Source of the DNA: Cardiocondyla obscurior
Lineage: Eukaryota > Arthropoda > Insecta > Hymenoptera > Formicidae
DNA length: 64,000 bases
Assembly (NCBI RefSeq): GCF_019399895.1
Contig: NC_091883.1
Span: 352,377-416,376, forward strand
Direction of reading: 5' to 3'
Positions 34,228 through 43,390 of the stretch are shown here, in pieces (within the stretch, counting starts at the first letter, position 1; every line of letters starts with the position of its first letter). Position numbers and translations under genes: made by a program. The notes beneath the pieces were generated by a model. That model was not told where the DNA came from. It was given only the letters and a program-made list of their open reading frames with translations, and did not search any database.

Positions 34228-35636
34228 TAGATATTATAGGGAAGGTAGGAAAATCGTTGTTCGGATTGATGGACGCGGATGACGAAGAACAAATAACGGA
34301 ACAACTTAAAATTATACACTCGCGGCAAGAAGCACTACAACATGTCGCAAAGACGCAGATAAAAATTTTAAACACGACTATAGGGCACATAAAATTGATG
34401 GAGGATAAAGTGGAACACCATATACAGATTTTAGCAAACGCGACAAGCAATATCAGCTGGAGGCTGGATCAGCTGACGCGAAGATTATATGCGATAGACT
34501 ATTTGTCGGTATTAGAGGCATTAATAAAAACTATGATAAGCGACGTATACGATGTCACCGACTTCCTAACTCACGCAAAAGCGGACATTATAAACTTACG
34601 CATACTACCCTTAGAAAGACTAATAATAGAATTAAGAGAAGCATCGGGACATCTAAAAGGGGGAAATCATTTCCCATTCAGGGTAAACGAACAAAGCTGG
34701 AACGACATACAAAAATACGCGGAAATTAGCGCATATTATAAAAAGAACGCGATAGTAACTATTATCAAATTCCCTATCGTCAAATACGAGTCATATAAGG
34801 TAATGAGAGTCTCGCCAGTACCCGTTCTAGAGAAAGAAAATAGATTTAAGGTTGTAAACGTAAACAATGAGGTAATCGCGTTTGACCGAGATAACGCCAA
34901 TTATATTCTACTAACCGTGGACGAGCTAAAGAAATGCAGGCGTGGGAACAAAAACTACATATGCACGCAGAATCACCCGGTTTATCGCGTTAAGGCGAAT
35001 GCCCCGTGTGAGATACAAGCGCTCACGAGACCCGAGCAGCAACCGACGCAATGTGATATACGACACCTTACGTCGCGTGCCACGTTTTGGATGACACTAA
35101 ACGAGCCGCAGGCTTGGTTATTTTCGACCATAAGCACACAAGAGATACACATGCAATGCAAAAACTACCCGAGCAAAATACTACAGATCGAGCGGACGGG
35201 AAAATTGAATGTGTACGGAGAATGCAAAATCACCACGACCGACATGACAATACGCACGAGGACCGCTTCTAACGAAACAGACATAATTACCCACTTACCT
35301 CTATACAATCTAAGCCTTACACCCGCGAATGCCTTACCGGAAGGAACGAACTTAAAAGAGATACAGCGCGAGACATTTATAAGAAACTCGGTAGAATTAG
35401 ACAAGCTAAGCGGCTAGTTCAGTGAGCTAGATAACACCATGAGTCAGACCGGAGGTATCACCTCACATGAAATAATCGTGTACACGGCGAGCGCCAGTAC
35501 CACTGTAAGTGTGATAGCTATAATTGCGGTAATTGTAATACTAGGTATAAGAAGATATCACAAGAATAAAAAACCCCCTCCGCCTCCTCGCATGTTGAAA
35601 CCGACCACGGCGCCCGCGCCCGCGTTCGTGTAAAAC
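34203..35636 (+). pseudogene. Env-like (baculovirus F-type) gene of gypsy element 1, N-terminally deleted
   Basis: The frame of the 386-residue protein (34257-35417) is open upstream to about 34200, where it begins with a basic K-K-R motif directly followed by a glycine-led hydrophobic stretch. This is the layout of a furin site and fusion peptide in F-type proteins. A coiled-coil-like region with H-V-A-K-T-Q follows, then the conserved cysteines in the last third. TAG at 35415-35417 interrupts the frame, which then continues through a membrane anchor (about 35490-35560) and a basic, proline-rich tail ending at 35636. The N-terminal subunit and signal peptide are missing because of the deletion at about 34216. 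F-type proteins mediate low-pH membrane fusion; this copy cannot encode a complete one. Confidence 0.75.
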
Positions 35637-35774
35637 ATAAGTTTAAAGCAATAAGCAAAACAAGAAAAATAGATTAAGCATATGACTAATGTAATGACTT
35701 CTGTAAAACAGCGATAAGAAGAAAATGGCTCCAATAAAGCCCTAGCCCTTTTCTTCTCCCCAGGGGGAGAGGGA

Positions 35775-36180
35775 TGTTGTAACCCGACCCTGGCAACAGC
35801 AAGGCCGCGCCCGCGAAGGCGCAGGCCGGGTTAACAACCAGCGTCGAGCGGATCTTCCGATCGCGGAATCCGCTGACCGATCGACGCCTTGCACTTTTCG
35901 CATAGGCAATGACCGAACGCGGTCACTGTCCTATGCGCCCAAAATCCGCGGACTGTTGCTTTTCCGCCTTAGCAACAGTCGCGTATAAAACCCGCGGCCA
36001 CCGAACGCCCGCGGGTCATTCTAATAATCACTACGCCGTGGTAACGCTGCCCGAGGCCTGGACAATTTAACGGAAGGAAATAAAAGACATTTACATAAAA
36101 AAGTCTCCATTTATTTATTCCTCGCAAATACATAAGTGTTCCGGGAGGACGGACCCCTTGCACCGTTACCTGGTGCAACA
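35775..36180 (+). repeat. 3' LTR of gypsy element 1
   Basis: 406 bp, same length as the 5' LTR, about five base differences by eye. It is preceded by a purine-rich GGGGGAGAGGGA tract. Confidence 0.92.
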
Positions 36181-36184
36181 GTTC

Positions 36185-36499
36185 GTACAAAGACTGACTG
36201 CTCGTCGTTGCAGTCAGCGTTTCGCAACTGATATTGGTCCTGGACCTTGTCTTAAACTACTATCGTAGCGCGAAACGTTAGCTAACATCTAACAATAACA
36301 GTTCAGTTGTCGGATCAGTAATTCGCGCACGTGTTTTTTATTATCGTCTTTTGTCGACGGTGTTTTGTATATAACTCGTCTCGCTTGTCAAAACAGCTGT
36401 ATTTGTTATCGCTCGCATCGGCAGGTAACCGCCGTTCCTTAAAATGGAAAACATTATATTTATCGATGTACATATACAGGTGATAACTAACGAATTTTG
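36185..36499. other. Flank right of gypsy element 1 with a possible orphan first exon
   Basis: An ATG at 36444 opens twelve codons (M-E-N-I-I-F-I-D-V) that end at a CAG followed by GTGATAAC, a plausible splice donor. Upstream sequence looks like a promoter/5' UTR. The start resembles that of a Polinton-associated protein, but no second exon was found because LINE sequence follows. Confidence 0.25.
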
Positions 36500-37440
36500 T
36501 CTCCTACATAATTATTTATAATTTTTTTTTCTTTTCCTTATACTCTTTTCCTTCTCCTTCCCTTTTTCTCCACACTCTTGGCTTTTTATTTACTACTTTC
36601 TTCATTTTTCTACAATCGTTATCCCACTAATCTTGTATCGCCTTTTCTTTCCTTCTTTTACTCTCTTTCTTAGCCTTCTTGATCACTTTTTCTATTGTCT
36701 TCTTTATCCTTTCTCTTAATTTGTTCCATCTTTCCACCACCCACATGCATTTTTTTCCATTTTTCCAAAATTCTTCTCAAACTTTTTTTACCAATCTCCA
36801 ACCATATGTCTCTTTTTTTTTTACTTTTTTCTTTTTTTCTCCAAGCTCCTTTGTTTCTTTCTCTCGCTATTACAACTAAAAACGGGTGATGGTCCAGATC
36901 CAGTTTTTCTCCTATACTCATTCTTTTTTTCTTTTCCATGTTTCCTTATTTCCAATTACATAATCAATTACCGTCCTTTCCCTTATTCCTATACACGTAT
37001 ATTCCCCTTCGTCACCCCTTTTTATAATTTAATTAAAAATTTCCCAACCAACTTTTACCAAAACTCTGTACAACTTCTTTCCCTTCTGATTTATCTTTTT
37101 ATCTTTTGATCTCCTTTTTTCTTCCTCTGTATTTTACCCTCTTTTTCCTTCACTCTTCACTCTTCTCTTCCAGTTTTTGCATTAAAATCTCTTACTACAA
37201 GCACTCTCTTTTTCCTTTCCACCTCTCTTTCATTTAATTTCTTAAATCCTCCAATATTTTATCAATATTTCTCTTTGCATATATCCTCATTATTCTCCAC
37301 CATTCTTTACTCAAACATATTTTTATCATCATCATCATTCTCTCTTTCTCTTGTAAATTTCCTTCCTTTGTTCATTTATCCATAATCATTCCTCCCTTCG
37401 CATTTTTTTTATTTCTTCTTTCCGCAAATTTAAGTTTCCA
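36500..37440 (-). mobile_element. LINE remnant, endonuclease half
   Basis: The plus strand is T/C-rich. On the minus strand the interval shows the features of a LINE apurinic-type endonuclease: an R-D-F-N-A-K-T-G block near 37180, then G-E-Y-T-C-I-G-I-R-E-R-T-V-I-D-Y-V-I-G near 37000, then L-D-L-D-H-H-P near 36890. Many stops are present. Orientation and order fit the same LINE as 26380-28205, with the gypsy element and its older flank lying between. Confidence 0.6.
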
Positions 37441-38505
37441 CGTTGTTCACGATTGCACGCGACAGATAGAAAGGACGCAGGTTCAAAATAATTTCCGTAT
37501 TATAAAACAAAACAAGTAAACAAGTAAATATGTATTTAGTATTATGCCAATACAGAGTGGTCAAAAACTGCTGCAAATTTAATATTTTGCGATTATAATG
37601 TCTTAAAAGATCGTAATTACGGCGGATAAATAAATCGAGATTTCTGCGAATCGGCGAGAAACTTTAATGCAACTGCTGCATTAAAGTGTTCGAAGAAAAC
37701 AAGTTCGCGATGCCGCGGCGCGTACGCTGTGAGTTCTAGCTGAACTGATTTGATCGACCGCGCGATCAGACCAGGATGTCTAGTTCCTTTGTCTTTTGAC
37801 AAAGAAGAACCTTGTACTTGGGCCTTTCCGAAGAGACAGTCCCGTTGCTAAGCGAGATAACGCACGTATTTTAATATAAGTTTTGATAATTTTATGAGCT
37901 GTCCCGGATGCGCTATGACAATGATCCGGCTGGTCAATGCCACGCTGTTATGACTAAGAGCTCTAATTTTTTTATTATAAGGCAATGTCTTAATCCTGAA
38001 CATTCTGCCCGCCTCGTTAATGCTAACGAAATTACAAGGAAATACATACAATAGATATAGACGGTATATTTTACATAATTTGTCGCCCGCCATAGGGTAA
38101 TATAATTATCTGCGCAAACATTGCTTGCTATGCCTATACCAGTACTCACGCATCTGAAAGAATCTAGAAAGATTAGTATCTGTTTGTTGTGGCAGCCGCC
38201 CGCCGTGGCAGCCGCCCGTCGTGACGGTATTGCATATCTCAAAAATGTTTATTCAGTTTACAATGTCTATAACAAGTCTCAATAGCCCAATGCTGTAGCA
38301 CGGTGATGATAATGTTTCTTGACTTCTGCCGATGGAAACAGCTGGTCGAACAGGCCGCAAGTTAGCCGGTGCTGGGAAGTGATGACGAAGACGTCCATCG
38401 GCTCCTACCGATGGTGATGCAAATCATCGATTCCTGTCGGTGACAAGGGTGGCCGTAGCAGGCCTGTAGCGGTTAATATATTACAAATAATAAAAACTTA
38501 CGTTT
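37441..38505. other. Unassigned stretch left of the Polinton genes
   Basis: Several short minus-strand frames (37617-37802, 37848-38093, 37934-38242) show no recognised feature. The left end of the Polinton probably lies in this interval, but terminal inverted repeats cannot be checked because the right end is outside the window. Confidence 0.3.
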
Positions 38506-38826
38506 TTAATTTTGTCGTATTCTTTTTATCGGCAGCAATTCGCTGTCCGCCAAAACGGATTGTTTTATGTGGGTGCACAAGTTTATCTGCTTATCAAGTA
38601 CATATATGCGCTCGTCACTCACGGAATTTTCAGGAATTAAACGAAGAGTTCTGTGTAATATTAATATTCCACCACGGCTGCTTTCACCACATAAGCGATT
38701 GTCTAAATATAAGCTAAATTGAGCTAAATCAGATTTTGTGTGTACCACACCACACACCGCCTGTACTGAATGGGGTACGATCCCCTCAACTCGCGACGCG
38801 CAAGAATATGCAGTAGCGACGAACAC
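38506..38826 (-). CDS. Hypothetical protein at the left side of the Polinton
   Basis: An open minus-strand frame of 106 residues that may be an exon, since an AG lies just before 38826 and the start codon would be GTG. It contains several cysteines and a hydrophobic beginning (V-F-V-A-T-A-Y-S-C). The ORF at 38724-38975 in another frame has a signal-peptide-like start but overlaps the repeat array at 38904. I do not recognise either. It may be a Polinton accessory gene or a host exon. Confidence 0.3.
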   Translation of the reverse strand: MFVATAYSCASRVEGIVPHSVQAVCGVVHTKSDLAQFSLYLDNRLCGESSRGGILILHRTLRLIPENSVSDERIYVLDKQINLCTHIKQSVLADSELLPIKRIRQN

Positions 38827-38903
38827 TTTTCCATTTGAGAGAAATTAGACGTTACACTTGAAAAATCAGCATACGACTGACAGGCTACAGCTGTGAGCTC
38901 ACT

Positions 38904-39410
38904 GCAGACAGTCAGAAAGTAAAACAAAAGCATTTTTTTATCAACAGCGGTCCCGAAGGTGTGACATATACTCATGCGAATCTTTTTACAGCGTTTAGCA
39001 CGTTTGAAACTTAAGATGCATTTTTATCATGCAATGAGAGATTAAGAAATTATTTCATTTAAAAGATGTATCTCGAAAAATGCGACATATACTTATAAAA
39101 TTTTTCTTATAGCTACGTTTGAAACTCAAGATGCATTCTTGCACATAATGTGAAATTATTTTATATTAAAAATATAAATTTGCAAATATTTTTTTCTTAT
39201 AAACAATATATTTAATATAAACATTTTTTGAAATATAATATAAACATTTAAAACACTTACTCATGCGAATCTTTCTTTGAAAATAAGAGCATTACAGACT
39301 GTCAGAAAGAAAACGAAAGCATTTTTTATCATCTACTATCCTAAGGTGTGTGTGACATATACCCATGCGAATCATTTAAAAAATGCTGTCAAATCGACAT
39401 GTGTTAAAAA
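38904..39410. repeat. Array of diverged ~90-bp repeats
   Basis: Blocks at 38904-38986 and 39294-39376 share GACAGTCAGAAAG-like, AAAGCATTTTTTATC and GTGACATATACYCATGCGAATC segments. A third copy of the CTCATGCGAATCTTT motif is at 39259-39275. The intervening parts (38988-39075 and 39079-39160) share an ACGTTTGAAACTYAAGATGCATT block. The array lies just upstream of the first small Polinton gene. Confidence 0.7.
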
Positions 39411-39430
39411 TGCATCAATATGCAAAAATG

Positions 39431-39470
39431 TATATATAAGAGAGGCTGTGAGATGAAAATCTATTCAGTC
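39431..39470 (+). promoter_or_regulatory. TATA box and initiator of the small spliced gene
   Basis: TATATATAAG at 39431-39440 is followed about 30 bases later by TTCAGTCG, a match to the arthropod initiator. The coding start at 39521 follows after a short leader. Confidence 0.55.
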
Positions 39471-39520
39471 GTGAAGCATTTGAGTTTTTGTGAGCATTTT
39501 ATTATAAAAGTTTTGTTTAA

Positions 39521-40004
39521 ATGGATTCTATTTATAACGATTGTATAGAAAATCACATTGATGTGACATATCCAGCGATTGGGGTAAAAACTATCATGTA
39601 AAATACAAACTATTTTAATGAAAATGTATCATAATACTTTTTCAGCGCATATACATAGACAGCGAACCGTATCATGAGGTGCAAATAAAGCATATCATGA
39701 AAATAAAAATTCCACGCGTACAGCCCGTAAGTCATCTTTTTACACAAAAATATATTTAAATAATAAAGAATGTAGAAATAAAATAATTAAATTTTTTAAT
39801 TTTTAGGATTGGATTGATCCGGAAGAAATCAATATAATAGGGTTTATTAATATAAAAAAAAATATGCGAGAAAATGAACGCCGTCGCGATAGGGAGTATA
39901 ATAGATATTTGGATGGGCCCCATGAAGGTGGTGATGTTTTCGGGCTGCGCAACCTGTTTAACATGGAAGAAGACATCGCCTTTGCGCCGAAAAGTTGGAA
40001 TTAG
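39521..40004 (+). CDS. Small spliced gene of the Polinton left side, function unknown
   Basis: Three exons join in phase with GT-AG ends: 39521-39583, 39646-39726 and 39807-40004. The product has 113 residues. It begins M-D-S-I-Y-N-D-C, has a basic middle, then D-W-I-D-P-E-E-I-N-I-I-G-F and a strongly charged R-E-N-E-R-R-R-D-R-E segment, ending A-P-K-S-W-N. No stop interrupts it, in contrast with the large Polinton genes. It has its own TATA box and initiator. No family was recognised; a role in the Polinton cycle is inferred only from position. Confidence 0.55.
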
Positions 40005-40111
40005 GTAAAAATAAATAAATATATATATTTTTAATATATATTTTTAATATATTATAATTGTATTTTTTTTAATTTATAATTATATTTCAGCCCCCAAAAC
40101 CTGATTTAAAT

Positions 40112-40260
40112 TAAGATTAAGATTAAGATTAAGATTAAGATTAAAAATATATGTTTTTAAATATTTTATATATGTTTTAAATATTTTATATATTTTATAT
40201 ATTTTATATATTTTATATATTTTATATATTTTATATATTTTATATATTTGTTAAAATAAA
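40112..40260. repeat. (GATTAA)n followed by (TATATTTTA)n tandem repeats
   Basis: About six units of GATTAA at 40112-40143, then about ten units of a TATATTTTA-type repeat to about 40250. Both are simple tandem arrays downstream of the small spliced gene. Confidence 0.85.
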
Positions 40261-40304
40261 AAAAACATAATTTTACATAAAAATAATTTTTATTTTAATT
40301 TAAA

Positions 40305-40656
40305 CTCCTCCTGACGCTACAACCACTAATTGAATATTTTAAGGTGCTACACTTCGTCACCATCCGCTAACATAAATTTTTTTTATTAAAATTTTTTATT
40401 AAAATTTTTTACAACTTTTTGATGCTCCAGTTAAATATTTTTAAATACATTTTGTAAAGCGCAATGCGTAAGATGATTATTAATAGGATCTAAAATATTT
40501 TGTAAGATTCGGCATCTTCATTATCTGCGTCTAAGGTTTCAATGATGGGTCTTCTTAACATCACCGTCGAGCATATCAGCCATGTACGTTTCTCATATCC
40601 TTTGATATAAGATGCTAACTTCATCGCCATCCCCGTTAACATAAATTTTTTAATCT
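40305..40656 (-). repeat. Two decayed tandem copies of the 3' end of the adjacent Polinton gene
   Basis: The minus-strand frame 40684-40490 repeats the G-Y-E-K-R, then M-L-x-R, then L-D-A-D-x-E-D segment of the gene at 41175-40657. 40440-40490 repeats its H-L-T-H-C-A-L-Q-N-V-F segment. A further partial copy, with G-D-E-V and R-Q-E-E remnants, lies at 40305-40385. So the last part of the gene was duplicated in tandem at least twice and then decayed. Confidence 0.65.
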
Positions 40657-41175
40657 TTATAATTCCTTTTGACGCTGCGACCACCAGTTGAATATTTTAA
40701 ATACATTCTGTAAAGCGCAATGCGTAAGATGATTTCCGCATCGCACGGTATTTATAGTATCTAAAATATTTAAAGATTCAATATCTTCATAATCAGCGTC
40801 TAAGTTTCTTTCAATGGTGTAATCTTCTCTAACATCATCGTCGAGCATATCAGCCAACCATGCACATTTCTCATATCCTTTGACGTATATAAGACGTGAC
40901 ACTTCATCACCGTCTACACCTGTTACAGCTGTTGTAATTAATTGTTTTGCCATGTTGTATGGCACGGTTCCTTCTTCCCATGACAATGTATGATGATATT
41001 TTATTGTCCAAGAAATGCATGATTTTTCAGATTGCGCTAAAAAATTCCAAGGCACTGGATTTTTAAAGATGTAATGAGTTAGAACAGTACCCTTTCTTAG
41101 CACTGCAACTTCTTTTACAATAAATCGCCGTCCAATATTAAAACCTTGAAGATCAACAAACGTTGGCGCAATCAT
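40657..41175 (-). CDS. Conserved Polinton protein, function unknown
   Basis: 172 residues from ATG 41175, chosen because the protein begins M-I-A-P-T-F-V-D-L-Q-G-F there; upstream codons overlap the capsid stop and look noncoding. Features are F-I-V-K-E-V-A-V-L-R near residue 20, an S-W-T-I-K-Y-H-H segment, W-L-A-D-M-L-D-D-D near residue 110, L-D-A-D-Y-E-D-I-E, and a C-G-N-H-L-T-H-C-A-L-Q-N-V-F end. The first residues with D-L-Q are reminiscent of exonuclease-like folds, but this is only an impression. It follows the capsid gene on the same strand, and the frame is intact. Confidence 0.7.
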   Translation of the reverse strand: MIAPTFVDLQGFNIGRRFIVKEVAVLRKGTVLTHYIFKNPVPWNFLAQSEKSCISWTIKYHHTLSWEEGTVPYNMAKQLITTAVTGVDGDEVSRLIYVKGYEKCAWLADMLDDDVREDYTIERNLDADYEDIESLNILDTINTVRCGNHLTHCALQNVFKIFNWWSQRQKEL

Positions 41176-41257
41176 GATGAACGCGTGTTTGAAACAATAA
41201 TGATGTGTAGATAAAATTGTTTCTTTATATATGATAAAAACTGCTGATATAGCAATT

Positions 41258-42458
41258 TTATAAGACCTTGCGCACAACGTTAGACAGTGGACTATATTCA
41301 ACTATGCGATCATGTAAAATAAGACAATATGCGGTTGTATTTGCAGGAACATTTTCCTTGCAATCAAATTCTAATCGCACGTCTACAGTGGCGCTTTTGA
41401 TTGACTCGTTCTGTCGAGAGCAATCGATAACAACAAATGGTCCATATGATAGAAATGCTGCTACATTGCAAAAAGCCTCATAAGAACTGTTGCCATAATA
41501 AGCTTTACGAAAACGTATATACATATCATAAAGAATGGCGTATCTTTTTTTGTCAAAATCTAAATTCAGATCATCATATGGATAATATTCAGAGTTGAGA
41601 AAAAGTTTCACATTCGTTAATTTACAATCATCAAAAATGGTTGATTTTTAGACATAACGTTTTTGCGATCGGTTTGCAGAGCAAAGATAACGTATCGAGG
41701 TTTTTCAAGTTGCGTTGCAGCCTTGACGGCCCAAGAATGTTTTGTAGTACTCTGTAAAAGAGGATATTCATACAAATCCCATGAGCGAAAAGTCATGCTT
41801 AAATATCGCCCACTATCCAAAGTTCGCAGCATGGATAATTTATTAACCTCATTTAATATGACATGAGACATTCGCCACTGTATTTTATGCAATTCAATTT
41901 CTGGCTCTAATTTCGAATCTCCTATAATGGAATTATTATCATTGCGAGCGCGTATTAAAATTAATTCATGGCGAGCGTTGACAACCACTCGTTTATAATC
42001 TTCACAGAAACCTAACAATATACTGAGGAGTACACAAAAATTAAAGAATCCTTCTGACGTAGTTGATGTTTCACTCCATCCAGCATTTTGCAGCATCACA
42101 GCATTATCAGATATTAGCGATATATAATTTTTAAGAGTGCTAGTTATTCCAACGTTTCTGTTGCGATCAATTTCTACACCATTGAGTTCATAACGGATTT
42201 CATCGAACATAAATGCTACACAATTATTTCCTAGCGCAGCTGTTAACTTATCGTCAGGTTTTTTTTTTTTTTTTTTCCCTCAATATAGAGAAAACTGTCA
42301 CATGGCAACGTATACAAATCTTGTTGTTGTATTGGTATCCGTATTTCATCACTATATCTAAACGTTGTGTTAGCATATGGGTTGTACGTATGAGTTTCAA
42401 TTTTAACAATACTATTGTCAAAGATCGGCTTATCATCAATAATCAATATATCAGCCAT
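41258..42458 (-). pseudogene. Polinton major capsid protein (double jelly roll), frameshifted
   Basis: The coding region starts at ATG 42458 and is readable in three frames: 42458-42243, 42210-41617 and 41611-41258. The first switch lies at an 18-base T run on the plus strand (about 42261-42278). The second is near 41625. The combined length is about 400 residues, a little short of typical Polinton capsids. Recognisable blocks include M-F-D-E-I-R-Y-E-L-N-G-V-E-I in the middle part and Y-Y-P-Y-D-D-L-N-L-D-F in the last part. It forms the icosahedral shell in the family. The penton-like gene lies upstream on the same strand. Confidence 0.8.
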
Positions 42459-42608
42459 TTTAGATGTTGCACACAATGAAACCCAATGATTTTAAAAATT
42501 CTACGTTTGATGTAGTAAGTTTTTTCTTCAATAATTGAACCCTTTGGTGGAAACTGTGTATTTAGTTTGTCTCACGTTCGACGTTTTATTCAAAACGAGC
42601 ATCTCACA

Positions 42609-43354
42609 CTAAAGTCGTCTCCGCACATGCAGTCTCACGGTAATTTCTTCGCCACGAAAATCAAGCAATCGTCCGTTCTGATCTACAATGCGAATCGTCA
42701 AATCAGTAACGCTTTGTACGACGACTGGAAGGTAAATGATCTGTGTTGGAGTTTCAGATATCTTATATCCAGGTGGAACCTTAGGTGAAAATTCATGTAT
42801 TGTATGTACACGTTTTCCATTACTGTATGCACCCCCCGTTACACTGCATTCAATGCGAATAACATTTACATTGATAATTTGTATCGGTGCGTCCGATTCA
42901 TGCCAACGTAACGGCTCGAGTATGCGATCTGATGAAAAACCTAACAACGATTTAATGTTGTATGGTTTGGTAAAATTTATTTGATAAATACACTTAATCT
43001 CGCTTTTCATCGTATTGTTATTAGCTTTAATCGTTAAAGGATAATCTTTTTCATCATTACCATATGAAATCACGTTCTTTGCAACATCATTGATATGAAG
43101 CTCGTCGAGCGTACGTTTTAGATATTCGGCAATATCGCACAGTTCATACGACCGTCGGGAATGGTAATATCATTATCATCATCAGCATTATCGAAATAGA
43201 ATGTATTATTTGATGAGTTTACATTAGGAATTGTAAAATACGTTTCAAAATCAGCCAGCCCGAGTTCATATTCTCCATCGCTTAAATCTATAGCGGGAAA
43301 GTAGCTCACCGCGAGGATACCACTTTTGCCCGATAACGTGAGCGTCAGCGACAT
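42609..43354 (-). pseudogene. Polinton penton-like minor capsid protein, frameshifted
   Basis: Two frames: 43354-43118 (M-S-L-T-L-T-L-S, then D-G-E-Y-E-L-G-L-A-D-F-E-T-Y) and 43073-42609 (Y-Q-I-N-F-T-K-P, then H-T-I-H-E-F-S-P and R-G-E-E-I-T-V-R-L-H). The switch is near 43150. Together they make about 245 residues, the size of the Polinton minor capsid (single jelly roll) that forms vertices. Apart from the single frameshift it looks well preserved. It sits directly upstream of the major capsid gene. Confidence 0.7.
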
Positions 43355-43390
43355 GTTTGATACTGAGTTTACAGCGCATAATGTTTGTTC

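Larger units (their letters stand above)
28431..36180 (+). mobile_element. Ty3/gypsy errantivirus-like element 1, nearly intact
   Basis: 7750 bp with 406-bp LTRs at both ends and GTTC target duplications (28427-28430 and 36181-36184). Order: LTR, TGGTGGCAACGG primer-binding site, short start exon with splice donor, ORF1, gag-pol (gag with two zinc knuckles, protease, reverse transcriptase, RNase H, integrase), env-like gene, GGGGGAGAGGGA polypurine tract, LTR. The LTRs differ at about five of 406 positions, so the insertion is recent relative to everything around it. Visible damage is limited to one stop in pol, one deletion at the pol/env junction and one stop before the membrane anchor. Confidence 0.9.

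Noticed and set aside
36679..36939. Serine/phenylalanine-rich plus-strand frames and lysine-rich minus frame
   Set aside because: The plus frames are shadows of the A/G-rich LINE coding strand. The minus frame is only a fragment of the decayed LINE and was merged into that feature.
38904..39410. CRISPR-like array
   Set aside because: Units are diverged and irregular, with related sequence between them, and the genome is eukaryotic.
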